Shown here piece by piece: positions 1 through 9,492 of a stretch of 64,000 bases of DNA (positions are counted from its first letter, which is position 1; each line of letters starts with the position of its first letter). The position numbers and the translations under genes are program-made. The DNA is taken from NCBI GenBank assembly GCA_945947575.1, contig CAMEYM010000003.1, forward strand, positions 57,445 through 121,444, read 5' to 3'. The notes beneath the pieces are model-generated. The model did not search any database. It had not been told where the DNA came from and saw only the letters and a program-made list of their open reading frames with translations. The stretch is from Rhizobium sp. Q54 (GTDB taxonomy: Bacteria > Pseudomonadota > Alphaproteobacteria > UBA2966 > CAIVPW01).

Positions 1-1165
1 CGAGCCCGGCGAGCACGAGGGAGACCGAGGCGCGCAGGTCGGTGGCCATGACCGGGGCACCCTTCAGGGTCTTCACGCCGCGCACGATGGCGGTGTTGCC
101 CTTGATGGTGATGTCGGCGCCCATGCGCGCCAGCTCCGGCACATGCATGAAGCGGTTCTCGAAGATGGTCTCGGTGATGACCGAGGCGCCGCTCGCGGTC
201 GCCATCAGGGCCATCATCTGGGCCTGCATGTCGGTGGGAAAACCGGGGAACGGCGCGGTCGAGATATCGACGCCGCGCACCGCGCCGTTGGCGGTGACCT
301 TCAGGCTGTCGCGCGCCGATGTCACTTCGACGCCGGAGTGCACGAGACTCTCCACCACCGCGCCCATCAGCTCGACGCCGGCGCCATTGAGCTCGACGTT
401 GCCACCGGTGATGGCGGCGGCGATGGCGTAGGTTCCGGCTTCGATGCGGTCGGCGACGACACGGTGATTGGCGCCGTGCAAGCGCGGCTTGCCACGGATG
501 ACGATGCGCGGCGAGCCGGCGCCTTCGATCTCGGCGCCCATGGCGACGAGAAGGTGGGCGAGGTCCACGACCTCGGGCTCGCAGGCGGCGTTCTCCAGTA
601 CCGTCTCACCTTTGGCAAGGGCGGCGGCCATGAGCAGGTCCTCGGTGCCGCCGACGGTGACGGTCGGGAATCGCACCGCGCCACCCTTCAGCCCGTTGGG
701 CGCGCGGGCGTGGATGTAACCGTCCTCGATCTCGATCTCGGCGCCGAGGTCCTTGAGCGCGGCGAGGTGCAGGTTCACCGGACGCGTGCCGATGGCGCAG
801 CCACCCGGCAGCGAAACCTTGGCCTCGCCGAAGCGCGCGACGAGCGGACCCAGCACCAGCACTGAGGCGCGCATCTTGCGCACCAGGTCGTACTCGGCCG
901 TGAGGTTGGTGATGTTCTTTGCGTTGAGCGCGAGCGTTCGGCACGCCGCGCTGTTCTTGTCCCACGCCATCTCGACGACGACGCCATGCGACATCAGCAA
1001 GTCCATCAGTGTCTTGATGTCCATCAGGTCGGGGACATTCGACAGCTTGACGATGTCCTCGGTGAGCAAGCTCGCCACCATTAGCGGCAGGGCCGCGTTC
1101 TTGGCGCCGCCGATGGCGATCTTGCCGCGGATAGGGTTGCCGCCGCGGATGCGAATGCGATCCAT
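1..1165 (-). CDS. murA: UDP-N-acetylglucosamine 1-carboxyvinyltransferase (3' end outside window)
   Basis: MurA transfers enolpyruvate from PEP to UDP-GlcNAc, the first committed step of peptidoglycan synthesis in the cytoplasm. The reading frame opens at an ATG on the minus strand with [20 protein letters not shown] and stays open to the window edge, giving about 388 residues of a family usually near 420-430, so the C-terminus is missing only because the window ends. The PEP-reactive cysteine lies in [13 protein letters not shown] (Cys about 123), and the [10 protein letters not shown] substrate loop is intact. A short conserved alphaproteobacterial ORF lies directly upstream and is probably co-transcribed. 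AroA, the other enolpyruvyl transferase family member here, is a separate gene at 23.3 kb. Identification is secure. Confidence 0.95.
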   Translation of the reverse strand, partial: MDRIRIRGGNPIRGKIAIGGAKNAALPLMVASLLTEDIVKLSNVPDLMDIKTLMDLLMSHGVVVEMAWDKNSAACRTLALNAKNITNLTAEYDLVRKMRASVLVLGPLVARFGEAKVSLPGGCAIGTRPVNLHLAALKDLGAEIEIEDGYIHARAPNGLKGGAVRFPTVTVGGTEDLLMAAALAKGETVLENAACEPEVVDLAHLLVAMGAEIEGAGSPRIVIRGKPRLHGANHRVVADRIEAGTYAIAAAITGGNVELNGAGVELMGAVVESLVHSGVEVTSARDSLKVTANGAVRGVDISTAPFPGFPTDMQAQMMALMATASGASVITETIFENRFMHVPELARMGADITIKGNTAIVRGVKTLKGAPVMATDLRASVSLVLAGL

Positions 1166-1188
1166 AGAGTCTTATCTTCCTTGGGCTC

Positions 1189-1374
1189 TTATTTTCCGTC
1201 CGGGCGGAGGAGGGTCGGCCGCTCGGGGCCCTCATCGGGGCCGCGTTCGCGGGCCCGCTCCTTGCGCCGGCGCAAATTGTTGCGCAGCGCGTCGGACAGG
1301 GCCTCCTTCTCGACGCGCCCGTTGGGCACGTTCTTGCCGAAGTTCGGGCCAGGCGGCCTGGAGCGGTCGGTCAT
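1189..1374 (-). CDS. Small basic conserved protein upstream of murA
   Basis: A 61-residue protein beginning MTDRSRPPGPNFGK and ending 23 bases before murA on the same strand. It is rich in Arg, Glu and Pro, with the helical stretch ALRNNLRRRKERARER in the middle; I recall similar short proteins with an LRxNLRRRKxxAR core next to murA in other Alphaproteobacteria. No signal peptide or membrane segment is visible. The frame is open 17 codons further upstream, but the internal ATG matches the usual start of this family. Function unknown; the position suggests co-transcription with murA. The call rests on the recognisable core and the operon-like spacing. Confidence 0.6.
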   Translation of the reverse strand: MTDRSRPPGPNFGKNVPNGRVEKEALSDALRNNLRRRKERARERGPDEGPERPTLLRPDGK

Positions 1375-1515
1375 TTCTTGGCGACCGTTTTCAAGGCCAA
1401 TTGGGGCCGCGTCAAGGCCGCGCACCCCACCCGTCCGCAGCTTCGCTTGCTGGCGGGGGTCTTTTTTGGCAAGGTCCGCCGCGCTAGACGGCTGAGCCGT
1501 CCTTTTCTACCCGGC

Positions 1516-1590
1516 GCCCACATAGCTCAGAGGTAGAGCACTCGCTTGGTAAGCGAGAGGTCGATGGTTCGATTCCATCTGTGGGCACCA
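1516..1590 (+). tRNA. tRNA-Thr (GGT anticodon)
   Basis: A cloverleaf folds with acceptor GCCCACA pairing with TGTGGGC, an anticodon stem CTCGC/GCGAG enclosing the loop TTGGTAA (anticodon GGT), and a T arm around GGTTCGATTCC. The discriminator A and an encoded CCA follow. It lies between the leftward murA pair and the convergent leftward zincin-like gene. Confidence 0.95.
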
Positions 1591-1635
1591 CTCCCCGAAA
1601 CGAGTTCGATGCCCGGCGCGCTTCGGCACCGCAAG

Positions 1636-2526
1636 CTATGCGGTCGGGCAGAAGCGCTCGAAGTAGGCAATCCTGCTGGGAATCGCGGAACGCACGGAGT
1701 TCGCAAAGAACGCTCCGACGCGTTCCGATCGGAACTTCGCCCCGAAGTACGCGACGAAACTCTCTGCGACATCCTCGCGATCGCCTTGCAGGGGCGAGAC
1801 CGCCCGAACGCCGGCGGCATATCGAGAGACATAGACGCCATCCGTGACGACCGCGTTCTTGTAGGCGAACGTGGCGTACCCCGACGTAGGATTGTCGAAC
1901 AATAGATGGGCGAGTTCATGCAGCAGAACTTCCTCGGCCATCCTGCTTTGCCTCGATCGGTTGAAGAAGTCTTCGAAGATGTAGATGGACGACGTTGCGG
2001 AGACCGCTGCCGCCGCTACGCCACCGGTATCAAGGCCGAGACCTGCCGAGTTCTGTATCTTGACCTCTTTCACCTGCGTTAGGACGCACGCGGGCATCCT
2101 TCCGAGTTCTGTCGACAACGCGACCGCTTTTTGCCGGGCTTGATTGAGGTCCGGGTTTTCCGCTGCGTTGACGATGACCTCTATGTTGCGGTTGTTCGTG
2201 TACGAGGAAGCAAACACGTACGCGCGCTGATTCGTCGTTCCGTTGCCCGCCCGAAACAGGGACGCGGAGGCGCCCTTGTCCTCCGTTGCGACGTACGTCG
2301 TCCGATCGGTTTCGTTGATGATGGAGGGATGTCCCGTCGTCGAAGGACACCCTGCCGGCTGCGCCTGGAGGCAGACGATCCGCAGCCCGTCGATCGTATC
2401 GATGCGGAGCCCCGCCAGACGCTGATCTGTACGAGCGATCTCCTCGGCGCTTTGTACACATCCCAGCAGTCCAACGAGGCACAGGACCAATGGCAATGAG
2501 GGCGCCGGCGCCTTAGCGAAGTTCAT
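1636..2526 (-). CDS. Putative zincin-like lipoprotein
   Basis: A 296-residue protein with an N-terminal lipoprotein signal, LCLVGLLGC, so it is probably lipid-anchored in the periplasm. Around two thirds along sits LLHELAHLLFD, a HExxH-type zinc-binding motif, followed about 45 residues later by REDVAESFVAYF, whose Glu could be the third metal ligand of a zincin. The intervening domain (roughly residues 60-190) resembles nothing I know. Codon use and base composition look more AT-rich than the neighbours, which together with the position beside a tRNA gene hints at transfer. It may be a secreted metalloprotease, or a proteolytically inactive relative; the family is not identified. It is transcribed alone and convergent with tRNA-Thr. 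Confidence 0.7.
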   Translation of the reverse strand: MNFAKAPAPSLPLVLCLVGLLGCVQSAEEIARTDQRLAGLRIDTIDGLRIVCLQAQPAGCPSTTGHPSIINETDRTTYVATEDKGASASLFRAGNGTTNQRAYVFASSYTNNRNIEVIVNAAENPDLNQARQKAVALSTELGRMPACVLTQVKEVKIQNSAGLGLDTGGVAAAAVSATSSIYIFEDFFNRSRQSRMAEEVLLHELAHLLFDNPTSGYATFAYKNAVVTDGVYVSRYAAGVRAVSPLQGDREDVAESFVAYFGAKFRSERVGAFFANSVRSAIPSRIAYFERFCPTA

Positions 2527-2625
2527 CGTCGGGCGCCCTTTCCCCAGAAGACGCGCTTGTCGAGCCTGACACGGCGATCAAGCAGGTGCAATTGCAGGCG
2601 TTGCGCCTCCCGCCCCTGCCCCGGT

Positions 2626-3660
2626 TCAGGCGACGCCCGCTGCCTTGGCGGCGATGCGGCGCCACAGGAAAGCTCCCGCGGCCACCAGTGCCGCGATGAC
2701 GAACACGAGCAGATACTCGACGAGCGGGATGCGCAGCACCTCGTGCACGTTGGCCAACGGCCGCGCGGTCGAATAGACGAGCGCAATTCCGCCGACGTAG
2801 GCGACGACGAACAGGGCTCGCACCCAGCGCGGCAAGCCCAAACCGTGCATCTGCGTCAGGATGAACACGGACGCGAAGCCGAACAGGAACATCGGCCACA
2901 AGCCGTTCTTTTGCTGCACCGCGACCATCGTCCCGTGCACGATGACCAGCGTCTCGAGCGCCAGCGTCCACCACCTGTTGGTGTGGACGCGCGTGAAGAA
3001 CAGGCTGCCCTGCAGCATCAGCAGGGCCGTGTAGAACGTGCCGAGCAGGTGACCCCAGGTCGCCTCCATCGGGTGGTACCAGAACGTGTACACCACGGCC
3101 CAGGAGAACAAATAGCCGTGGTACTTGCGGGCGAAGCGGCCGCTCTCCAGCAGCACGGAGGCGCGCTTGCCGAACGCCAGGCCACGGCGCTGGTTCTCCA
3201 TCAGGAGCACCACGACCAGCAGTAGCACGACGGATGCCTGCGACGACCAGATCGACACGTCCTGGGCCAACCCGTCGTAGGTGACGTGCGTTTGCGCCAG
3301 ATGCAGCAAGACGAAGAACGCGTTGACCGCCAGCGCCGAAGCGTTGAACCAGTGCACGCCCCTGGTCGTCTTGGGCTGCTGCCGCTGCGCGGCAAAGATC
3401 AGGCCCCAAATGGCGAGTTGGTGCGCGGCGTAGCAGGCCCAGGCCACCGCACGGGTCAGCGCCGTGGGATCCGGCAGCTTCCAATAGTAGTGAGAGGCAC
3501 CGGTGTCCGGCGCGAAGGCGATCGGCTTGAGCAGCGGATCGAGCGCGGCAATCAACCCCGCGAACCCGATCGAGAAAGCGATCCCGGCCCACAACGCCGT
3601 GTTCGACGAGAGCGGTGTGGACGTTTGCTGCGGCTCCTGCACGGGTTCCCCCTCGGACAT
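2626..3660 (-). CDS. Polytopic membrane protein of unknown function
   Basis: A 344-residue inner-membrane protein with about nine or ten hydrophobic spans distributed from residue 20 to the C-terminus and a short cytoplasmic-looking N-terminus (MSEGEPVQEPQQ). The ATG chosen at 3660 removes a Pro/Arg-rich 26-residue extension that lacks membrane character. Histidines and aromatic residues occur within or next to spans (HLAQTHVTYD, WYHPMEATWGHLLG), which might bind a cofactor or metal, but no family motif is recognised. It stands alone, facing away from the pirin gene, with 146 bases between the two starts. Confidence 0.7.
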   Translation of the reverse strand: MSEGEPVQEPQQTSTPLSSNTALWAGIAFSIGFAGLIAALDPLLKPIAFAPDTGASHYYWKLPDPTALTRAVAWACYAAHQLAIWGLIFAAQRQQPKTTRGVHWFNASALAVNAFFVLLHLAQTHVTYDGLAQDVSIWSSQASVVLLLVVVLLMENQRRGLAFGKRASVLLESGRFARKYHGYLFSWAVVYTFWYHPMEATWGHLLGTFYTALLMLQGSLFFTRVHTNRWWTLALETLVIVHGTMVAVQQKNGLWPMFLFGFASVFILTQMHGLGLPRWVRALFVVAYVGGIALVYSTARPLANVHEVLRIPLVEYLLVFVIAALVAAGAFLWRRIAAKAAGVA

Positions 3661-3806
3661 CGTCTCTTTATAGAGGATACGTCCGCACCGGCCGGGTGGT
3701 TCACCCACGGCGCCGGACTGGGGCTCGCGGCAATCCATCCGCGAACCCGTCGACGACGCAGTCGCAACACCACAAGATCAGCACAACCTCCTGAAGGGCA
3801 GCAGAC

Positions 3807-4505
3807 ATGATCCGGTTCCGCGATCGCATGGCGCGCGGCGAGACGCGCACCGGATGGCTCGACAGCCGCCACACGTTCTCCTTCGGCGGCTACCGCGACC
3901 CGGAGCACATGGCGTTCCGCACCCTGCGCGTCATCAACGAGGACCGCGTCATCCCCGCCGCCGGTTTCCCGATGCACAGCCACCGCGACATGGACATCCT
4001 CAGCTACGTGCTGGAGGGCGAGCTCGCCCACGAGGATTCCCTGGGCAACGGCACCGTCATCCGCCCCGGCGACGTGCAGCGCATGAGCGCCGGCACCGGC
4101 ATCACGCATTCGGAGTTCAATCCGTCTAGGGATGCGCCGGTGCACTTCCTGCAGATCTGGATCATCCCGGAGGAGCGCGGCATCGCTCCGAGCTACGAAC
4201 AGAAGACCTTCGGCCCCCTCGAGACGCGCGGGCGGTTGGGCCTGGTCGCCGGCCCGCGCGGCGAAGGCGGCGTGGTGACCCTCCACCAGGACGCGCGCCT
4301 GTACGTTGCCAAGCTCGCGCCCGGTGAGTCCGTGCAGCACACGTTGGCGGCCGGGCGCGGCGCCTGGGTGCAGGTCGCGCGCGGCATCGTGAGTCTGAGC
4401 GGTACGGAGCTGCGCGAAGGCGACGGCGCCAGCGCCGAGAGCGAGCCGCTGCTCACCCTAGCCGCCGACACCGAGGCCGAGGTGCTGCTGTTCGATCTCG
4501 CCTAA
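3807..4505 (+). CDS. Pirin family protein (bicupin)
   Basis: A 232-residue two-domain cupin close to E. coli YhhW in length and order. The N-terminal cupin carries the metal-binding set HSHRDMD (His about 57 and 59) and GITHSEFN (His about 101, Glu about 103), the pattern of the pirin iron site; the C-terminal cupin (about 150-230) lacks an obvious metal set, as is normal. Pirins of this type have quercetin dioxygenase activity in vitro, while their physiological role in bacteria is often redox sensing or unknown. Nothing adjacent points to a substrate. The start is the ATG in MIRFRDRMARGE, typical for the family. Confidence 0.9.
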   Translation: MIRFRDRMARGETRTGWLDSRHTFSFGGYRDPEHMAFRTLRVINEDRVIPAAGFPMHSHRDMDILSYVLEGELAHEDSLGNGTVIRPGDVQRMSAGTGITHSEFNPSRDAPVHFLQIWIIPEERGIAPSYEQKTFGPLETRGRLGLVAGPRGEGGVVTLHQDARLYVAKLAPGESVQHTLAAGRGAWVQVARGIVSLSGTELREGDGASAESEPLLTLAADTEAEVLLFDLA

Positions 4506-4724
4506 CGCCGCAGACGGTACGCCATCCCGCAGACCGACCGACGGCCCCGCGTCGAGGCGCAGGCCGAAGCGCATGGCCGCGACGTCGAGGGCGTGCGAGC
4601 GCGCGGCCGCTTCCCGCCACAGTTGGGCGGCCGGCACCGGCTGGTGGTTCGCGTTCTGCGCGGGCAAAGGCTCCGCTGCCGGCTCGCTCGAAGGAGCGGG
4701 CCAGGCCCAGGTCGTCGGACGCAT
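4458..4724 (-). CDS. Hypothetical protein overlapping the pirin 3' end
   Basis: An 88-residue frame starting MRPTTWAWPAPSSEP behind a strong ribosome-binding site (GGGAGGAAACC just before the ATG). It is rich in Ala, Pro and Glu, with a possible helix LWREAAARSHALDVAAMRF, and no membrane or signal segment. Its last 48 bases run antisense to the end of the pirin gene, which is why I keep the confidence moderate. The ribosome-binding site is the main support; no family recognised. Confidence 0.4.
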   Translation of the reverse strand: MRPTTWAWPAPSSEPAAEPLPAQNANHQPVPAAQLWREAAARSHALDVAAMRFGLRLDAGPSVGLRDGVPSAALGEIEQQHLGLGVGG

Positions 4725-4963
4725 GGTTTCCTCCCTGCGTCGCCGGCCAGAAACGAAGCCCGGTGGCGCAGCGACTTCGCAATCAGCGAAGCGATGAAGC
4801 CCGCGCGACGCGGGCGCGCGGGAGGTACGGCGCGCCGGAATCCGCCTCAACCTATTCCGGGCATAGTGAAGAAGTATTCGCGGGCACGACAGGCCGCAGC
4901 AAAAGATTGCGCCGCGCTGTCAGGCAGCCGCAACGAGCGATATGCGCGCTCGGAACGAGCGAG

Positions 4964-5314
4964 CTACGGCAGCTTGCTGCCTTGCAGCCGCTTGATCGGG
5001 ATCGCCTCAAAGTCGACGCCATCGAGGCAGCGCACGTTGATCGCCCATTTCCCCGGCGCTGTCCGCGGCCGCCGGAACGGCAGGATGCCGCACGCCTTAC
5101 AGAAGTAGTCGCGTGCCGTGTGCGTATGCCACTGATACAGCGTGAGGTGGTCGATCGGTGTCAGCAGACGGAAGTCGGAGGGGTCGACGCGATGCATCAG
5201 GCCCCCGCGTTTTCGGCAGATCGTGCAGTCGCACGCCCGCACATGGTCGAGGTCGGCGTCGATCTCGAAGCGAACTGCGCCGCAGTGGCACGAGCCGAGA
5301 TAGGTCTTCTTCAT
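4964..5314 (-). CDS. GFA-family (glutathione-dependent formaldehyde-activating-like) zinc protein
   Basis: A 116-residue single-domain GFA/CENP-V fold protein. The zinc-binding cysteines are all visible: GSCHCGAVRFE near the N-terminus, CDCTICRKRGG in the middle, and FCKACGILPFRRPR further on. Members bind structural zinc, and the founding enzyme promotes S-hydroxymethylglutathione formation; most paralogues, including small ones like this, have no proven reaction. The start MKKTYLGSCHC gives the usual length; a 27-residue upstream extension exists but has no family counterpart. Transcribed alone, convergent with nothing nearby. Confidence 0.85.
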   Translation of the reverse strand: MKKTYLGSCHCGAVRFEIDADLDHVRACDCTICRKRGGLMHRVDPSDFRLLTPIDHLTLYQWHTHTARDYFCKACGILPFRRPRTAPGKWAINVRCLDGVDFEAIPIKRLQGSKLP

Positions 5315-5467
5315 TTCTTCTCGCCGAGCACGCAGGGGCATCCGCGAAGGACCGGCCCGCTCCGGGATGTCCGCAGAGCCCGCGGACCGCAGCATTGTGA
5401 TCGAGGATCTTGGGCCCGCGGCACGGGCTGCTTGCTGCGGGGAGGCTCCGGGCGCATACTATATCTT

Positions 5468-6863
5468 GTGCTTCCGTTCTGTCGGCGCCTAAGCCCTGGT
5501 GAGACTTGCGCCGGCCGCCTTGCGGCTGCACCCCAGGCATTCCGCCATCCCGAGGCCTTCCGCGGTGCGACCCGCGCCGCCGTTCTGCTGGCGAGCAGCG
5601 TGGCGCTGGCCGGTTGCTCGACCGGCATCGGCGAACGCATCACGTCTTGGCTGCCGGATTGGGAGCTGCCGAGCTTCGGCCGCCGTCCCGCCCTGACCGA
5701 GCCGATGCCGACGCCGCCACCGCGCCGGCCCTTGGTGGTGCCGCCAGCTGCCGCTGCGGCAACACCCGGCGCACTGCCCGCCCCCAATGCACTGGCGTTG
5801 GCGAACCCGCAGGAGCGCCCGCGCGAGACGCTGGCGGGCGGGGGCCGCGCCGCCGGTGATGACGGCACAGAACGCCCCGGTGCCCGCACCCGCGGCGCAG
5901 CAAAGCACGCCCCTCGCCGTCCTCCAGCAGATGGCCCAAGGGCAGGCCCTGCCGCCGCCGCCGGCGGCCGCTCCGCTGCCGCCACCGCCACCGGCGCTGA
6001 CCGCGCCCGCCGCTGCCGCGGCAGCAGCCGCCCCCGTTCCGCCAACGCCGGCACCCGTCCAGACGCCCGCACCGGCACCGGTTGCACCACCCGCGCCTGC
6101 CGTTGCGGCACCTGCACCCATCGTTCCGCCGGCGCCCCAGCCAGCGCCCGCGACGCCGCGCGCCGCCGTTGCTGCTCCGGCGCCCGCGCTGGCCCCTTTG
6201 CCGCGCAACGTGCTCGCCGCCGAGGCTGCCGATGACAACACCGTCGTCGGACGCATGCGGCGCGTCGAAGCGGGCCTCGCCCAGATGCAGCAGGAGTTCG
6301 CCGGCCTGCGGCCGTCCATCGAGCGCCTGGTCGCCATCGAGGCGGACCTCGACGAGCTCGTCGCGCAGTTGTTCACCGTGATCACGCGCGAGCCCGCGAC
6401 CGCCGAGGCGGCGCCCCGCCCCGCGACCCCGCCGGCGACGACAACGAGACCCGGTGCGCCCGTGGCCCTGCTGCCGGCGCAGCCCGCGCGTCCGCCTGCC
6501 GCGACCGCGCCCGCCGCAACCACTCCCGCGCCGGCGGCAACCGCGCCGCGTCCGGCCGCGCCGGTCGCCACCGCACCGCCGCCGGCGCCGGCCGGCGCCT
6601 TTGCGCTCCACCTGGCTTCGTACCGGGCGGTCGCCACCGCCCGCGAGGGCTGGGACGAGCTCTCCCGCGCCGCGCCGCAAAGCGCGCTCGCCGGCCTCGC
6701 GCCCGGCACCGCCGTTTTCGACAAGCCCGGCGAGGGCCGCTACGTCCGCCTCAATGCCGGCCCGGTGGCGAACCGCGGCGACGCCGAGGCGCGCTGCCGC
6801 ACCCTGCAGAATGCTGGCCTCTATTGCGCCGTGCTCCCGTATGCAGGGACGAGCCCCTTCTAG
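5468..6863 (+). pseudogene. SPOR-domain lipoprotein gene interrupted by a frameshift
   Basis: Two reading frames together make one sensible protein. The first frame carries a lipobox (LLASSVALAGCSTG, Cys codon near 5620) followed by a Pro/Ala linker, then degenerates into Arg-rich translation after about 5845. The second frame, open from about 5850 to 6863, supplies more Pro/Ala linker, a helical segment with RMRRVEAGLAQMQQEF, and a C-terminal SPOR-like domain (FALHLASYR to YCAVLPYAG) that binds denuded septal peptidoglycan in relatives. The frames join cleanly if one G is removed from the GGGGG run at about 5839-5843. Either a real inactivating insertion or a sequence error. The start is uncertain: GTG at 5468 lies in the lipobox frame, another GTG at 5499 is in the second frame. 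Confidence 0.65.
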
Positions 6864-6993
6864 TAGAAAAGCCTTGATCTAGGCCGGTTTCCCGTGGCGC
6901 CGGTTGCGCTGCCGGGGCCAAGCTGCCATCAATTCCCCATTGGATTCCGAGGCTTTTGCCAAGGCAAAGCCTCTCCAGGGGAAGTTGCGACGC

Positions 6994-8607
6994 ATGGCGA
7001 CTACGACTGCCCAGGCGACCGACCAAGGGTCGGTGCTCCGGCGCCTCATCGACGTGGGCATCGCCCTGTCGGCCGAACGCAATCACGACCGGCTGATGGA
7101 GCGGATCCTGGTCGAGGCCAAGGCCATCTACAACGCCGACGGCGGCACCCTGTACCTGAAGGACGACCAGTCCCTGTCGTTCGCCATCATGCGCAACGAC
7201 ACCCTCGGCATCGCCATGGGCGGCACCACCGGCGACAAGGTGCCGTTCCCGCCGCTGCAGATGATCGATCCCGCCACCGGCGAGCCGAACCACCACAACG
7301 TCGCCACCCACGTCGCCATCACCGGCACGCTCATCAACGTGCCGGACGCGTACACCGAGCAGGGCTTCGACTTCTCCGGCGCCAAGAACTTCGACAAGCG
7401 CACCGGCTACCGCTCGAAGTCGTTCCTCACCGTGCCGCTCAAGAACTACGAGGGCCTGGTGGTGGGCGTCCTGCAGCTCATCAACGCGCGCGACACGGCC
7501 AACAACGTCGTCGACTTCGACCCCGCCACCCAGTCCCTGGTCGAGGCGCTCTCGAGCCAGGCCGCTGTCGCCCTCGACAACCGCCAGCTGCTCGAAGGCC
7601 AGAAGAAGCTGCTCGATTCGTTCGTGCAGCTCATCGCCACCGCCATCGACCGCAAGTCGCCCTACACCTCGGGCCACTGCCAGCGCGTACCGGTGCTCGC
7701 CGACATGATCGCCGACGCGGCGTGCTCGGCCACCGAGGGCCCGTTCGCCGATTTCGACCTCACCGAGGACGAGAAGTACGAGATCCACATGGCGGCGTGG
7801 ATGCACGACTGCGGCAAGGTGACGACGCCCGAGTACGTGATGGACAAGTCCACGAAGCTCGAGACGATCTACGATCGCATCGAGACGGTGCGTACGCGCT
7901 TCACCGTGCTGCAGCGCGACGCCGAGATCGACTACCTGAAGAAGACGCTCGCCAACCAGGGCAGCGAGGACGAGCGCAAGGCCGCGCTGGAGGCGCGCCT
8001 GAAGCAGATCGACGCCGATCGCGCCTTCATCGAAGCGACCAACGTCGGCGGCGAATTCCTCGCCGACGAGAAGATCGAGCGCATCAAGCAAGTGAGCACG
8101 CAGCGCTGGCGCGACTGGACCGGCGCCGACAAGCCGTTCCTGTCGGAGAACGAGGTCTACAACCTGTCCATCCGCAAGGGCACGCTCAACAACGAGGAGC
8201 GCAAGATCATCTCCGACCACGTCGTCGTCACCATCGAGATGCTCGAGCAGCTGCCCTTCCCGCGCAACCTGAAGCGGGTGCCGGAGTTCGCCGGCGGCCA
8301 CCACGAACGCATGGACGGCAAGGGCTACCCGAAGGGCCTGAAGCGCGACGACATGTCGATCCCGGCGCGCATCATGGCGATCGCCGACATCTACGAAGCG
8401 CTCACCGCCGCCGACCGTCCGTACAAGAAGGCGATGACCTTGTCGCAGTCGCTCAAGATCATGAAGAAGATGCAGTCGGAAGGGCACATCGACAGCGATC
8501 TTTTCAAGCTGTTCGTCGAGGCCGGCGTCTACCGCCGCTACGCCGAGGCGCACCTGAAGCCGGAGCAACTCGACCAGGTCGACGAGCGCGAACTCCTAAG
8601 CGCGTAG
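6994..8607 (+). CDS. GAF and HD-GYP domain cyclic-di-GMP phosphodiesterase
   Basis: A 537-residue cytoplasmic signalling enzyme. Residues about 20-195 form a GAF sensor domain (AIYNADGGTLYL, LTVPLKNYEGLVVGVLQLIN). An HD-GYP domain follows, with TSGHCQRVP, the HD pair in AAWMHDCGK, and HHERMDGKGYPKGL containing the GYP signature. A helical insertion of about 120 residues, rich in charged residues, separates the HD motif from the later histidines, longer than in minimal HD-GYP domains but seen in the GAF-linked group. Such proteins hydrolyse cyclic di-GMP to GMP. No transmembrane segment. The ATG at 6994 follows AGGGGA, 12 bases upstream. Confidence 0.92.
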   Translation: MATTTAQATDQGSVLRRLIDVGIALSAERNHDRLMERILVEAKAIYNADGGTLYLKDDQSLSFAIMRNDTLGIAMGGTTGDKVPFPPLQMIDPATGEPNHHNVATHVAITGTLINVPDAYTEQGFDFSGAKNFDKRTGYRSKSFLTVPLKNYEGLVVGVLQLINARDTANNVVDFDPATQSLVEALSSQAAVALDNRQLLEGQKKLLDSFVQLIATAIDRKSPYTSGHCQRVPVLADMIADAACSATEGPFADFDLTEDEKYEIHMAAWMHDCGKVTTPEYVMDKSTKLETIYDRIETVRTRFTVLQRDAEIDYLKKTLANQGSEDERKAALEARLKQIDADRAFIEATNVGGEFLADEKIERIKQVSTQRWRDWTGADKPFLSENEVYNLSIRKGTLNNEERKIISDHVVVTIEMLEQLPFPRNLKRVPEFAGGHHERMDGKGYPKGLKRDDMSIPARIMAIADIYEALTAADRPYKKAMTLSQSLKIMKKMQSEGHIDSDLFKLFVEAGVYRRYAEAHLKPEQLDQVDERELLSA

Positions 8608-8616
8608 GAGTCGTTG

Positions 8617-9483
8617 ATGGCCCCCTCCGGCTCGCTTACGCTCGCGCGGTTTCCCCCGGAGGGTGAGGTGGGCCAAGCCAAGCAGCGCCAGGCAGCGAAG
8701 GATTCGGGACGCCCGTGGGCGCCCGTGATGCCGGTCGCAGTGTCCAGCGCCACTGGCACCAACCATCAGGTGCGCCTGATGGAGCACCTCGGCAAGCTCT
8801 CCAAGCGCGCCGAGGAAAACACACGGGCGGCGCTGCAGGCAGCGCGCGATGCGGACAGCGAGCACAATCGCCTGGGTGCGCTGCACACGATTCTCGCCGG
8901 CGCCATGGCGCTGATGGAGCGCGAGGTCGAGCAGGGGTACGCGCAGTCGGCGGAGAGTCAGAAGCTCAAGGGCCAGATCGCCTGCCGCAAGGGCTGCTCG
9001 TTCTGCTGCCACCTCGCGGTCGAGGCGAGCATCGTCGAGGCGATCCTGGTGTGGCGCCGCGCGTCCCAGCGCGCCGACCTGACCGCCGCCGTGCACGCCA
9101 ACGCGCACAAGTCGGCCAACGTCGATCCCGACCAACGCTGGAAGATGCGCCAACCGTGCCCGATGCTGGGCGCCGACGGCGCCTGCCAGGTCTACGAGGA
9201 TCGCCCCGGCAGCTGCCGCGCCTTCGTGTCGGTGGACGCCAAGGCCTGCGAGCGCTCGCTGCTGACCGCCGGCACCGGCAACGCAGATCTCAGCGTGCCG
9301 ATCGTGCCGTTCCCGCGCCAGATCGAGACCGCCATCAGCATCGGCGTGCGCCGCGCCTGCGCCGCCGAGAACCTGCAGAGTTGCAACGTCGAGCTGACCG
9401 CCGCGCTGCACCTGCTCGCCAACGATTCGACCGCCCCCGGCCGCTGGCTGGCGGGCGAAACCGTATTCCGACCGTATCCGTAG
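8617..9483 (+). CDS. YkgJ-type cysteine-cluster protein, copy 1
   Basis: A 288-residue cytoplasmic protein of the zinc/iron-chelating YkgJ class. The defining cysteines are present: CRKGCSFCCH, then CPML, GACQVYEDRPGSCRAF and a later Cys in DAKACERS, matching the CxxxCxxCC and CxxYxxRPxxCR patterns of the family. These proteins are proposed to bind iron-sulfur clusters or zinc; the biochemical role is not established. AGGAG at 8606-8610 suits the ATG at 8617, although the first 30 codons are encoded by a palindromic, repeat-like stretch, so a start near 8728 is possible. It is followed after nine bases by a diverged paralogue. Confidence 0.85.
   Translation: MAPSGSLTLARFPPEGEVGQAKQRQAAKDSGRPWAPVMPVAVSSATGTNHQVRLMEHLGKLSKRAEENTRAALQAARDADSEHNRLGALHTILAGAMALMEREVEQGYAQSAESQKLKGQIACRKGCSFCCHLAVEASIVEAILVWRRASQRADLTAAVHANAHKSANVDPDQRWKMRQPCPMLGADGACQVYEDRPGSCRAFVSVDAKACERSLLTAGTGNADLSVPIVPFPRQIETAISIGVRRACAAENLQSCNVELTAALHLLANDSTAPGRWLAGETVFRPYP
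8623..8663. repeat. REP-like inverted repeat at the start of YkgJ copy 1
   Basis: CCCTCCGG at 8623-8630 and CCGGAGGG at 8656-8663 form a perfect 8-base inverted repeat, with a CTCGC direct repeat between them. The sequence looks like an intergenic palindrome that has become part of, or directly precedes, a coding region. Confidence 0.45.
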
Positions 9484-9492
9484 GGCACACCC

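Noticed and set aside
6751..8568. Long minus-strand open frame opposite the HD-GYP gene
   Set aside because: High-GC antisense shadow: no ribosome-binding site, no domain, composition mirrors the codons of the sense gene.
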